From Morinoia aosen (taxonomy: Eukaryota > Arthropoda > Malacostraca > Amphipoda > Talitridae), in the NCBI GenBank assembly GCA_030386875.1, contig CM059564.1, positions 46,458,075 to 46,522,074 of the forward strand: 64,000 bases of DNA, in the 5' to 3' direction. A program made the position numbers and the translations under genes. The notes under the pieces were generated by a model, which was not told the origin of the DNA, did not search any database, and was given only the letters and a program-made list of their open reading frames with translations. Of the stretch, positions 10,001-20,544 are shown in pieces; position 1 is the stretch's first letter, and every line of letters begins with the position of its first letter.

Positions 10001-11526
10001 AAAAGGTGAAGTTCAATTTAAAAAAGCTCAAGTTTAATTAAAAAAAGGTCAAGTTCAATTTAAATAAGCTCAAGTTCAATTTAAAAAAGCTCAAGTTTAA
10101 TTAAAAAAGGTCAAGTTCAATTTAAAAAAGCTCAAGTTCAATTTAAAAAAGATCAAGTTTAATTTAAAAAAGCTCAAGTTTAATTTAAAAAAGATCAAGT
10201 TCAATTTAAAAAGATTAAGTTTAATTGAAGAAGTCTCCAGCAGACTATATTTAAAAAAGGGTCAATATCAATTTTGAAAAGCTTATGTTTCTAAAATTGC
10301 TTACTTATGTAATAATAATAATATAATTAAAGTTTATTCATGAGAATGCATATTCATTTAAAAGTACTGGCACTGAAAATAGAGTAAATCGAATATCAGA
10401 CAAACTAAGCTGCTGTAATTTTGTACTCAATTTGACATTCTTTAAGTTTTACCTATGAATCATTTGCTAAACATGTCATCGGTACTTTCAACTATTGACA
10501 AAAATGGTTCGAATAAACTTCATGTAATAAGTAACTGTAGGACAATTAGCAAACTGCACTGACTGAAAAATTGAACACTACTGAGCTTCAACTTTTCAGT
10601 CAGTGCATATTGCTAATTGTCCCACAGTTACTTATTGCATAAAGCTTATTTGCATCGTTTTTGTCAATAGATATAAATACCGATGATCTGTTTAGCAAAT
10701 GATTCATAGGTAAAACTTGAAGAATGCCAAATTAAGTCCGTCACAGCAGCTTGCCTAGTCTGATATTCGATTTACTCTATTTTCAGGGCCAATACTTTTA
10801 AATAAATATGCCTTCTGACAAATAAACTTTACTTATATTATTATTACATAAGTATGAAATTTTAGAAACATAAGCTTTTCAAAATTGAAATTCCTTTTTT
10901 GTAAATACTTTTTGAGACTTTTTAAATTAAAAAGCAAGGCGAAAATCGCACCACGTAAAGTCATTTTTATTAGAAATGATCAAATAAAACTGAACGTTTC
11001 TAACTAACTGTCCATCTTCAACACGAAAATTTCTGTAAAACGAAACCAAATAAGAGAAATAAAAGCACTAAAGTATTATACATACAAAATCTAAACTTTG
11101 AAAAAACACAAACAACGGTAAAAAATATGTAAAAGATGAAGGAAAAACTGAATTACGTATTGGCAACATGAAGCGGGAAAGCACTTTGGGTGTCATTGAG
11201 AGCAGGTTTCATTCTGTAAATAAGCAAAGATTCGAGAAGGTGCAGATCTGTTCTGTAGGAGGTACTGTTCTGTAAGAAGTGTTCTGTAAGAGGTTTCATT
11301 CTCAAGCTGAGAAGCATCAATGATGGACTTTTTAAATTAAACTTGATCTTTTTTAAATTAAACTTGATCTTTTTTAAATTAAACTTGAGCTTTTTCAAAT
11401 TGAACTTGACCTTTTTTTAAATTAAATTTTAGCTTTTTTAAATTGAACTTGACCTTTTTTAAATTAATCTTGAGCTTTTCTAATTGAACTTGAGCTTTTT
11501 TAAATTAAAGTTAAAAAGCTGTAGTT
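9934..11526. mobile_element. Foldback-type DNA transposon with repeat-bearing inverted ends
   Basis: The left end starts ACTACAGCTTTTTAACTTTA and the right end finishes with its reverse complement. Each end continues into tandem copies of a roughly 20-bp unit (AAAAAAGCTCAAGTTCAATT), at 9955-10230 on the left and, inverted, at 11325-11515 on the right. Long inverted ends built of direct repeats are the hallmark of foldback elements. Inside lies a second, independent long palindrome (10262-10893). No transposase ORF is visible, so the copy is non-autonomous. I found no clear target duplication. Confidence 0.75.
10262..10893. repeat. Imperfect palindrome of about 630 bp with arms near 310 bp
   Basis: The left arm begins TCAATATCAATTTTGAAAAG and the right arm ends with its near complement. 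Complementary words continue inward (for example AAGTAACTGTAGGACAATTA against its complement) to ACTGACTGAAAA and TTTTCAGTCAGT, leaving a loop of about 20 bases centred near 10582. It could be the core of the foldback element or a nested hairpin MITE. Confidence 0.85.
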
Positions 11527-12075
11527 ATGTTAAAGGGAAAAAATAGGTAGAATTATCGATTCATAATAAACAAAGCTAGAAAAAATTTAACATTGGGAAA
11601 TTCTAAGCCAATCTTCAATTTACATTCAAAACCCACCGGCATACGATACTAACATTTCATTTACTTCAGGAACTCTACGGAGTTTAAACCTAACATTTCA
11701 CTTACTTTTTTAAACTCAGCGGAATTTGCATCTAATATTTTACTTACTCAGCGAACTTCAAGAAATTAGCTACTCATATTTCATTTACTCGGCGCACATT
11801 TAAGAGCAGAAAAATGCGATAGGTAATTAATTAATACGCCAATTTCCGATAACATTTGACGAACTATTTTCTAGACGTACCTCCCAGAACTTGTGAATAT
11901 GATCCATATTAAATGATTATGGCGCTCATTCCATCACACAACTGCAGCTGTGTGTTTTGTGGCGAGTGGTGATAGTGTGCGCAGTTGTGTGTGGTGAGCA
12001 GTTGTGCATTAGTTTGAGGTGGTGTGGTGAGCAGTACTTGGGGTGGTGGGCAGTGGTGTATACACTTTTGCAGAA
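11527..12075. other. Non-coding AT-rich stretch with GT-rich segment
   Basis: It contains the second block of the dispersed short repeat (11645-11800) and a GT-rich low-complexity run (about 11945-12060). No exon is seen. Confidence 0.6.
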
Positions 12076-12091
12076 AATGTCAAGTACAGTC

Positions 12092-12466
12092 CCCTCAGGG
12101 GGATACAGGTATTATATCTATGGGAATTAGCGATCCCAGGGGGACTATGTGAGGGCCTGAGCTAAAGGTCAAGTAGGCTTCCTTTTGTTGAAATAGAATA
12201 CGTTTTTGATTTGATACGGACCATCTTTTTTCGGTTCACTGCTGTCCTGTTTTTCAGCACCTACTACTTACTTCTTCACCATTTTCTTGTTTCATGAACT
12301 TCTTTCTTAGCTTCCTGTTTCTGTGCACCTTGTGCATAGATTCCGCGTTCCCTCAACTCCATACTAAATGGTGCCTTCCTCCTTCCTCTCTTAGAACATC
12401 TTTGTCGTGCAATTAAGGGAGGCTAAAACTTTCTTATATAATAATAAAAACAATAATAATAATAAT
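12092..12466 (+). mobile_element. SINE-like retroposon with (AAT)n tail and 16-bp target duplication
   Basis: The perfect 16-mer AATGTCAAGTACAGTC flanks the element at 12076-12091 and 12467-12482. The element starts CCCTCAGGGGGATACAGG and ends in an A-rich (AAT)n tail. Duplications of this length with such a tail are typical of LINE-driven insertion. Related copies lie at about 14916-15182 (minus), 20055-20405 (plus) and 20545-20875 (minus). No ORF is evident and I could not identify a tRNA- or 5S-derived head. Confidence 0.8.
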
Positions 12467-12805
12467 AATGTCAAGTACAGTCGTAAAATTGTGTATGGTA
12501 GGTTTAGCAGTAGTGACGTGTGTGTGAACGTGTGCCAAAAAATTAAGTTAAACTTCAAAGAAGCAAACACAAGAAATACCATACACACAAAATGATTCTT
12601 AATATATTTCAATCAAATCTGCGTAGCGAAAAGAATTGAAGATTAAACTGTAGTTATCCGATATCTACAGGGATGTTAACAACTGTTAGGGAACCAAGGC
12701 ACTAGATTGGTCATGGCAATATATGAACACGAGCAACTTGGACCCAAGACACAATTGGTGCTCTCAGCACTGCAACACGGCAGCAGAGCTGTGTTGTGAC
12801 TCGCG

Positions 12806-12819
12806 GTTGCCAAGGCAAC
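12806..12819. promoter_or_regulatory. Perfect palindromic X-box (RFX-type) site
   Basis: GTTGCCAAGGCAAC is an ideal RFX X-box. A CCAAT box lies about 30 bases away (around 12849). In animals this pairing is found in promoters of ciliary genes. I see no exon that clearly starts here, so the target is unknown, and a chance palindrome or a repeat-borne copy is possible. Confidence 0.4.
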
Positions 12820-13476
12820 CAACACTGAGCAGCCCTCTCGCATTGAAGGCCAATAGCGCGTACCTAGCAATTTTGTACACCCAAGACCGCAATAATATTT
12901 ATGACTAATTATTTATGCTATTTACTTTGAAATTATGAACGGCTGGGAAAAATTCAACGATAATTATTTCGGACTCTCACGGGATCAGCCCGAAACCATC
13001 ACAATTTGTTCAAGGGTTGTACGAAGTCATGAGGCCTCAGAGACACAGCGCAGCAAAATTGGAACACTCCGCTGCCTGGTGCATTGGAGCCACTGAACGC
13101 CAGCGGTCGGCGGTCGTGCAGGAAAATTGTGGGACGGACTTTGCAGCAAGTACATATTTCTTCTTGCTGAATGTTCACAAAGTTCATTTGAACACCACAC
13201 AACACGATTCGAATTTAAATTGCGAAGCATTTCCTAACTCAGAAATGCAGCTTACCGAAGAGCACTGTGCTGAAGAGCATACGTCGTTGCAGCCTACTTA
13301 GAGCTAGTGAGTCAAGTTCGGTCTGATTCGACGAGTGAAAACTTTCTTGCGTGCATACAACCAGCCACGAACAGCAGGACCTGAGAACTCGCTACCAAAG
13401 ATAAAAAAAATTGATGATAGGATATCTTGCTACCAACTTTGAAGCATATGAGCATAAGTGTCAAAAATTTACTTAC

Positions 13477-13622
13477 CTTGCGTCTTAATCTTATTCTTCA
13501 GAACACAGTTCACGCAACCCCGTCCGCGAGAGAGGCGGCCAGAGACATATTTTTGCAGACGGCACCTCCTGTACAGTGACTCGGCCGGCACGATGTACCA
13601 CAGCTCCTCGAGTGAGACATTT
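13477..13622 (-). CDS. Internal exon of an unidentified protein (49 codons, Cys/Arg-rich)
   Basis: The exon lies between acceptor TTGTGTGGCAG and a strong donor (CAAG before GTAAGT). The frame reads NVSLEELWYIVPAESLYRRC, then a basic Leu/Arg stretch, then CVNCVLKNKIKTQ. It is entered in phase 2 and left in phase 1. The first codon is completed by the last two bases of the exon at 15383-15458, so the two exons splice cleanly. CxxC followed by KNK recalls zinc-binding regions, but I do not recognise the family. Both ends of the gene are unresolved. Confidence 0.55.
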
Positions 13623-14379
13623 CTGCCACACAAATATGTTAAGTTTGTTATCTAATGTCGAGATAGCCTCGAGAGTTTTCCAGAGACAGATACAGTATTT
13701 CAGCAAAACGACAGGCTCCCGCTACCATGCTCGAAAATGCGTCCCGCAACAGATCACTCCAATTTCACAATGACCAATTCTAATTTTGTTTTGTCAAAGT
13801 CAACTCGTAAATAATGATGATTAGAAGAATCTTGAAAAAATAAATTGCTATGATTGCGATACATACTCCCCTTACCGATGTCTTGGGAGAGACCTGTTCC
13901 GATTGAGAAGATGCAGCCAAAGGCAAGTTTTGATTTAAAAGACGTAACCAATGGCAAGTTACGATTGAGGAGATGCAGCCAATGGCAAGATCCAATTAAG
14001 TCCGAAATGTTTCATGCTCGGCGTAACCAGTCAACAGCTTTTGCAAAAAATCTTCAACGATGTTGAGACGTCTGACTTTAATGAAGTTGACTCACATTTT
14101 ACTGAAGTCCCTTCATTTTTCATCTAATTTTCCCAAAAAGAATACAGAGAGACCAATCATCGATAATGGCCAGATAATGGCAGAGCCGGGATTAGATCCA
14201 ACAAATATTTCTTACAGGCATCTGGCAGTTCAAAAGAAGAAACACAGGCTGTTGCACACAACTTTTGGCCTCTATCTCAAGTAGGAAGTCGACACGTTTG
14301 CGGCGCTTTCTGTCCTCAGAGGTTCGAACAATCCCACATATATCTTCACATAATTTTCATTCGATACAGAATTTAAGGA

Positions 14380-14620
14380 CAGGATAAAATATTCAACGTT
14401 GAGTATCATCATTTCATGAAGTTATTTTCAAGTACTTTCCTTCAGCTTGAAGAAGCAGGAGTTTCAGTCATCCACCACTGAAGGGAAAATTAAAAATACG
14501 ACGCGGTCTCGGAAATATTCGACGTTAAGTATCATCATTCCACAACATTATATTTTAAGAGTATTTTAGCTTGAAGTAGCAGGACCAAAGCAGCACGTCC
14601 TCGAAGTTTCTTTCTACTTG
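14380..14620. repeat. Diverged direct duplication of about 125 bp
   Basis: AATATTCAACGTTGAGTATCATCATT near 14387 recurs as AATATTCGACGTTAAGTATC near 14514. Each is followed by a matching block that ends in CAGCTTGAAG or TAGCTTGAAG and AGCAGGA. It is a two-copy, diverged repeat with no coding potential. Confidence 0.65.
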
Positions 14621-14915
14621 AAGGAACTTGACTAGCAATTTCATGAGAAGCAGCACCAGCGCGGCAGTTTGTTTCTTCTCGTTTCAAACCTGCTTTGAAT
14701 TTAAATTTCTTCGATTTTCGTCATCAGGAAGAGATGAGAGAATATCTTCAAATGCCGTCATACAGGATAGAAAAAAACAACATTAAGAAACGTTATTTTA
14801 TCATTTCAATTTACACAAAGGCACAGATCACGCACGTCAGTTAGTCGCTAACTTAAAGGGAAAGTCTCCCAGTCAGGAGGGAAAGAAGCTCGAGATTAGA
14901 TTATTGGTTAGTTTA

Positions 14916-15182
14916 AGCCTCCCTATCCGCAACAAATGCGATCCAAAGAGAGGAAGGAGGAAGGCACCATTTAGTATGGAGTTAAGGGAACGCGGAATCT
15001 ATGCAGAAAAGGCATAGAAACAGTAAGATGAGCAAGAAGATTCTGAAACAAGATCAAAGTTGAAGAAGAAAGTAGTAGGTGCTGAAAAACAGGGACAGCA
15101 GTGAACCGGAAAAAGATGGTCCTCAACATAACAAAAACATTTTATTTCAATGAAAAGAAGGCCTACCTAAATCTGAGCTCGG
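14916..15182 (-). mobile_element. SINE-like retroposon copy, minus orientation
   Basis: This is the reverse complement of 12150-12430. Shared words include GGAAGGAGGAAGGCACCATT, GAACGCGGAATCTATGCA and GTGCTGAAAAACAGG. It appears truncated relative to the copy at 12092 because the CCCTCAGGGGG head is missing. It lies in non-coding sequence. Confidence 0.75.
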
Positions 15183-15382
15183 GGAAGAAGCTCGAGAGTG
15201 AGACCAACAATGCAGAGCTGAATGAGAGGCGGTCTTACTTTGAGTCGTAATCTTACTTTTACGCCATAATATGGAGTGGAAACAAAGGCTGTAGAACAGC
15301 TGCTGCTGCTGCTGTAGGAACGAAAGCTCATTAAGACATAATGGGAATCCAGATACATTGCACCAATGACAGGAGCTCGTAC

Positions 15383-15458
15383 CTGAAGAGCATGATACAA
15401 AGCAGCGCCCCAGTAAGGCCAACATAAAGTACAAAGCGACAGAGTAATAGCCTCACGC
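15383..15458 (-). CDS. Small exon encoding a possible transmembrane helix
   Basis: This 76-bp exon has acceptor AAGTACAG and donor TTCAG before GTACGA. In the frame compatible with the next exon (13622) it encodes VRLLLCRF followed by VLYVGLTGALLCIMLF, about 17 hydrophobic residues that could span a membrane. The upstream exon is not found; the last exon of the BTB gene (16033) does not match in phase without crossing its stop. A TATAAAAA sequence just upstream (about 15466-15473) leaves open a nearby transcription start instead. Confidence 0.4.
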
Positions 15459-16032
15459 CTGTACTTTTTATACTCTCAGGCTTTTGTGTAGAGAATCACT
15501 CACCTGTGCAAGACATGAGAAAACAAAGGCGCAGCAAGAAAACATACTTTGAGCAAAACAACTGGAAGCTCACTGATATTCAGAGAGGGTCTATGTTTGA
15601 TGAGAGGTAGAAAGGCGTGTTACACGAGACATCATGAGTGTACGATACTCTCAACGAATGGCACTGCTAAATTGCTACTATTACAAAATAGAACCCGTGT
15701 AGTAGAATTTGAATTTCAGCTATATGTAGTACCTCAACTCATAGCCTCCTGTGCTCAACGGTAGCAGTGACAGATCTGATGAGCGTAGCAAACAAACTGA
15801 ATGAATACCCTACACAGCAAATTAAAAAATGGGTTCATTGAGCAATATTCATTTTTACTCGCAGCTTGGTACTGTGCAGAATAAAATTCCCGGAATACAA
15901 AAAAATTGCACGATTTTTACGATAAAAAGAATTAAATCTATACGTCGGGTATGAAATCTCGGGCTGACCACAACTTTCTCCAAGTCGCCAAACAACACTG
16001 GTTGGCACTAGGCACGTGATTGTGAGTGTACC

Positions 16033-16557
16033 TCATACCGCAGACCCAGGGCCATTGCTAGCGACGTGTTCATCAGCCTCACTGGACGCAGAAAGAGCCG
16101 TATTCTTTCGATAACTCCTTCTGGTCTCCAAGGCATTTCTAGCGTCATCATCAGAGCGTCTCTCGATGGCGTCACCGTCATTCCTACAGCGGCAGTTTGC
16201 ATCAGTGGGCTCTAAAGAACCGTCAGAGTTGCACGGAGACTTTTTAGCGCCAGCAGCACTCCCGCAACGACACGGACCACTTTGGGGAGGGGGATCGCAG
16301 GCGACCTTTGGACCCTTTGTGGCCCCAGGACTCTCTGTGGCACCATGACCTGCAGTGTTGTCTCTCACGCCCTGCACGGCGTTGCCCTCAGCAGCGGGGG
16401 CTGCCGAGGTCTCGCTCTTTGAGCCCTTGATGAGCTCGACGATGGAGGTGATGCGTGTCGGGGCGGCGAACTGCAGCACCATCAGTGCCTCCTCCAGGAT
16501 GAGGAGGCCATTGCGGGCAGAGGACGCGGACAGCAGATGCTGCTCCTGCACGTGTGC
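16033..16557 (-). CDS. BTB/C2H2 regulator, last coding exon (residues 300-473)
   Basis: The acceptor CCCGTGCAG is followed in phase 0 by AHVQEQH, which supplies H301 and H306 of finger 2 at exactly the required spacing. Then come a short helical stretch (LLILEEALMVLQFA), a Lys/Ser/Pro/Gly-rich tail and RRSYRKNTALSASSE near the end, with TGA at 16035-16033. A GTATGA donor-like sequence overlaps the last codons, so an alternative isoform that splices on is possible. The 174-residue tail beyond the fingers has no domain I recognise. Confidence 0.82.
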   Translation of the reverse strand, partial: AHVQEQHLLSASSARNGLLILEEALMVLQFAAPTRITSIVELIKGSKSETSAAPAAEGNAVQGVRDNTAGHGATESPGATKGPKVACDPPPQSGPCRCGSAAGAKKSPCNSDGSLEPTDANCRCRNDGDAIERRSDDDARNALETRRSYRKNTALSASSEADEHVASNGPGSAV

Positions 16558-16564
16558 CTGCACG

Positions 16565-16770
16565 GGATGTTGTGTCAGCACAAAAGCTTTTCTTGAATAT
16601 ATCAGCAAAAGTTCTATGTATATCATTAGAAGCTCTTCTCAAGAATAGCAGCACATGCTCTTCTTTAGAATTTCATCCGAAGCTTCAAAGTATATCATTA
16701 GAAGCTCTTCTTGAGTATAGCTGCACAAGCTCTTCAGACGCTTTTCTTTCTCAAATATATCAGCTCAAGC
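16565..16770. repeat. Degenerate repeat of about 45-60 bp in an intron of the BTB gene
   Basis: Words such as TATATCATTAGAAGCTCTTC and AAGCTCTTC recur at 16618, 16692 and nearby with many changes. The repeat lies in the intron that splits zinc finger 2. No other feature is seen in the rest of that intron. Confidence 0.55.
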
Positions 16771-17243
16771 TCTTCCTTATGATACCACAACTTCCGCACA
16801 GAAAGCACTAAGAATATAGGTCAAATTCTTCTTGTTATCAAAACCACGATTTCAACCTGGCCTGATACATGAGAATATGTGGAAGTTAAAATTGACTTAA
16901 TTTTGTAAAAAGAAAGTATAAAGTAAAGAAGGAAACATATTGAGTTAACAACCAAGTTTTTTGGAATAATGCTGTGGAGTATCAGCTCAAGTAAAGTTAC
17001 ATTGCCGCGGCATTACAAAGCAACAAAATCTCTGAGGTAGTTTCAACGCTCTTGTCAAAGTTACCTGATATCAGTAGAGAGTATCGCGGTGTTCTTTAAC
17101 GTCAGCTTATACAAAATACATGGAAAAATTTACACATTAGCAACAAATGCTCATCAAACAAGATGAGTTCAGAAACCAACACGATACACCACAGCACACT
17201 GCAGGACACAAACACACCACAAGGCCACCACTGAACACAGCAC

Positions 17244-17395
17244 CTGCCACTGCAGAGACGAGGCCTGCACAGCAGGGCACCACTTGCACGGCAGCTGTGA
17301 CGGTGACGAGTGGCACACTTTGATGTGGCGTCGCCGGAAGCCCCACGACATGTACGCCTTGTCGCAGAATGGGCACGGGAACGGCAGCTTCAGAC
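17244..17395 (-). CDS. BTB/C2H2 regulator, fifth coding exon (residues 249-299, zinc fingers)
   Basis: The acceptor is GGTGTGCAG and the donor TGGCAG before GTGCTG. Finger 1 is CPFC at 256-259, twelve residues, then H272 and H277 (C-x2-C-x12-H-x4-H). Finger 2 opens with CKWC at 285-288 and is cut by the intron after residue 299. Its two His residues come from the next exon. The HIKVCH ending and the short inter-finger linker resemble tramtrack/lola-type finger pairs. Confidence 0.9.
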
Positions 17396-17636
17396 CTGCA
17401 CACCACCATTCAAGTCTTTTGATACACTTAAATGATAGTCGCATTCAAATTACAGACAGTCATTCAAGTCATTTGTTGCATTCAAATGACAGTCATTTGA
17501 TAGTCACATTCAGATGACAGACAGTCACTCAAGTTGCATTAAAGTCGTTTGAGGACTGGAAAAGAGCAGGAGTTAGCACGGTAACCACTAAAAGGAGAAC
17601 GACAGCTTCAAGACTGGCATAAAAAATAAATATGTC

Positions 17637-17904
17637 ATTCGTACATACATACATATACCGGGCTTATCCTCCCTATGGGAGGGTAGCCGACAGCAGGCCA
17701 CAATCACCACACTTAGTCACTAGGAGGCGAGAGAGGCAGCACTGGCCGCACCTGAACTGCCAGGATCAGCAGCAGCCCAGCACAACCACCTTCCACAGTC
17801 AGGCCCGACAGCCACAGCTGGTTTACCCCGACCGCTTCATTGAGTGCAGCCCCTCCCCCCGCACATGACAGGTCAACCCCATCACACGCGGGCAGCTTCC
17901 AGAT
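17637..17904 (-). mobile_element. 3' fragment of the same LINE family as 22927-24340, in a BTB gene intron
   Basis: The sequence from the ACATACATATACCGGGCTTA end to CTGGAAGCTGCCCGCGTGTG is the near-identical reverse complement of the 3' untranslated region at about 24070-24320. It is a 5'-truncated insertion of roughly 270 bp. Reading frames across it are meaningless. Confidence 0.85.
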
Positions 17905-18538
17905 TTCATGGATGTCATTCGTAGTTCGTAAAATAAGTACCTCGTTAATAGTAGGCCCACTTGCTTTGCATGCAGAAGGCAGCTTCAAATCTAGAGTTTT
18001 TTTTCATTTTCGGTACTGGCGGCTTCAAATTGAAACAAATTATATCACGTGACACAGTAATGATGAATTTTTTACAAGACCAAAAAACTTTAAAGCAGAA
18101 AAGGATGAACGTGTCCTTCATTGAATTGGAATGGTAGTTTCAAAATGAATGAAAATAGGCTTAGCTTATTGATGGTGAACAACCTTTTTACCCATACAAA
18201 GAATTTGTGCGCACCACAGCTCATACAGCTTGCCAAAATTAGGAGCAAGTTAGCGGTGAGTGAAGTAACACACTCTAAATGTGTTGGACTCGTGATTTGG
18301 GATCAGAAACTAACTTTATAGAAACAACAGACAAACAAGCTCAGTAGAAACTGATCCATCTTAGTTAATTTTGAACAATCTCATTTCCCGGACAATTGCA
18401 AAATGCTAGATAAATATTTCAACTAAGGAATTTCATCGAACAAATCTAAAATAGAGCGTATTAAATCAAAAGCAATCGCCATGAAAACTCAAGACAGAGA
18501 AACAAAGAGCACATACAAAAAATTGAGCTTCAACTCAC

Positions 18539-18803
18539 AGGAGGGATCTAAAGGGAATTCAGGCTGCAGACTGGAAGGTATTCTGAGGCGCATGTTGTGG
18601 TTGGAGTAGAGGCTGTCATCCAGGCTGTCAGGCTTTGGCAGAATTGGACGGTTGCTATCAGTGAGCGGAGCTGGAGCAGCAGTGGGCAGTGCAGGCAGTG
18701 CTGGGGGTGTGGGGAGTCTGCAGCTGTCGGGGGCGCAGTTGGTCAGGGGGGCTGGAGGGGAGTCGACACTTTCGTCGGTCTCGAGCTTCACTTCCAGCAT
18801 GTC
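18539..18803 (-). CDS. BTB/C2H2 regulator, fourth coding exon (residues 161-249, Pro-rich linker)
   Basis: The acceptor is TTTGTGTGCAG and the donor CCTCCT before GTGAGTTG (phase 1). It begins DMLEVKLETDES, which contains a hydrophobic-K-x-E SUMO-site pattern, then runs through a Pro/Ala/Thr-rich low-complexity region to a more ordered end (SLDDSLYSNHNMRLRIP). The leftover T joins GT of the next exon to form Cys. It is a typical disordered linker between BTB and fingers. Confidence 0.82.
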
Positions 18804-19814
18804 CTGCACACAAATAACTCAGCATCACAGATACATCCAACAAAGACTCCTAACATTGCACACTAAACGAAAAATTACTATCATCTGTAAAAGTTTCTCT
18901 GTAGAAGAGCCACCAACGGTTGTAGGTGCTGTGTCCACAGCCTCGGCACAGTGTACTAGCTATCAGAGGTGTTGTACACTCGCTCAGGCTGGCCAGTCAG
19001 ATTTCATAAAATGAGGCCCTGGATAACATGGATGTTAATACTTCCTAATCAAATGCAATGCAGAAGCTGCAGTGGAAATGATGTTTCATCGCTATTGACA
19101 TCCAATTTTTAATGAGCTTAATCTTTGTAGTGAAACTAAGCTTTCTCCATGTAGGATCTTCAGCAAATGAAGGAGGAGACTATTGTGCACGCGCGCATAC
19201 TCTCGCCCCCCCCTACCCTAAGCACCTCAGAGGTCTTAGAAGCGGTGAGCTCATTAGGGCCCGCGCATTTGGTCCGTGCTCCACCCTGTACAACATCACT
19301 ACCAGTAAACGTCGCAGTTAACCAGCGTATCTCTACCCTTTGGCCTTCACACTATACACAAATTTTCATTAAATAGAACGATGAACGCATGTATTCAAAT
19401 TTCAGTTTAACAGCTTGACGTACTGCCTGAGCAAGCAGCAAGATCTATGATTACCAAATAATTCCAAAAGAGCGTTCGAGACAATAAATAATTATTGATG
19501 TTTAAGAACATTCACTTAAACATTCTGAACCTCATTCCCTTATATTACTAAAAAAAAAATTCTAGAAACTTCTATGCATAAGTTGAGAGAATTGATCAAC
19601 ACATTTTGATCACAAAAACCAATCAACCACAAACACTCGTAGAGCTTATTGAATATACCTTGCACAATTTGGAGTAGACTGAACACTGCATGAGTGTGCA
19701 TCACATCTGCACGGCACTTCAACGTATGCCAAACTGTTGCACCACAGCCACACCTACACAGCACCACAACAACACTGTCCCTACACAGCACCACAACAAC
19801 ACCCCACCACTCAC

Positions 19815-19919
19815 CTGTATTTCAGCCTTGAGCTGGAGGCCAGGAGACAGGCGGTCCTCACACGCAGGCACTTCATCAGACGTGCGGCGCCGCTTTCTGG
19901 GCTGGCCGTCACTGATGCT
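19815..19919 (-). CDS. BTB/C2H2 regulator, third coding exon (residues 126-160, NLS)
   Basis: This 105-bp exon is in phase 0 at both ends (acceptor AATGTCACAG, donor CAG before GTGAGTGG). It encodes a polar linker with PRKRRRTSDE, a good monopartite nuclear localisation signal, and ends in LKAEIQ. The length is an exact multiple of three, so the exon could be skipped without a frame shift. Confidence 0.85.
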
Positions 19920-20054
19920 CTGTGACATTTACAGGTACGTCTTGATAAGCTAAAAATAACCTAATGGCAATACATTCCAACATAAAATACACTATTTTTT
20001 GCATATTTCGAGTAGTAACACGAGCCCTAATTGTCTCAGGATACAAATAATGCA

Positions 20055-20405
20055 TCTATGGATGGTGTGGGAACTAGTCTCTGGGAATTGATGCTTCCAG
20101 GAGGATGATGTGAAATCACAAGCTACAGGGTTGGCAAACCATAGTGAAATACTATAGAGTTACAAGAGTTTTGTTATAGATGATTTTTTCAATTTATAGC
20201 TGTCCTTTTCCTTAGCATGTATTATTTTCTTATTTTAATCATTTTGTTTCAAAAATCTTCTATCTTCCAGTTTCTATAACCAAGATGTAGGAACATACCT
20301 TGTGCATAGATTTCACTTTCTCTGAATTCCTTACATAACAGTGCATACCTCCTTCCTCTTCAGAGAACACTTTTGTTTCTGCTAGGGAGGCTTTGCCAAA
20401 CTTAT
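20055..20405 (+). mobile_element. SINE-like retroposon copy, plus orientation (diverged)
   Basis: It shares ACCTTGTGCATAGATTYC, CATACCTCCTTCCTCT and GGGAGGCT with the copy at 12092 but is more diverged. With the next copy (20545-20875, opposite strand) it forms an inverted pair in an intron of the BTB gene. Confidence 0.65.
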
Positions 20406-20544
20406 GATTAAATTTCAAGCCTTAATAAAAAACATCAGCTGCAAAAATGACCAAGTTCATTCATTCATTAGAAAGTTGCACATAGTTGCACAGAAAATTG
20501 GCTATGTTAGCAAAAAGTTAGATCAGTTGCTAGTTAAAGCCTCT

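Noticed and set aside
13000..13205. Minus frames that could follow the 13477 exon in phase (acceptor ATTCAG near 13160).
   Set aside because: The peptide has no recognisable features, composition is not clearly coding, and a stop follows soon after. Left out as unsupported.
13477..13622. Possible relation to GGNBP2 because of a C-x(14-15)-C-x2-C pattern followed by a basic Lys/Asn stretch.
   Set aside because: Only the Cys spacing is loosely similar. Neighbouring residues and the membrane-like upstream exon do not fit.
14300..14345. GGTTCGAACAATCC resembling a tRNA B box.
   Set aside because: No A box at the proper distance and no cloverleaf stems in the flanking sequence.
15459..15473. TATAAAAA as the promoter of the 15383-15458 exon.
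   Set aside because: The same place reads as an acceptor (AAGTACAG) whose exon splices in phase to 13622. A single TATA-like word in AT-rich DNA is weak evidence.
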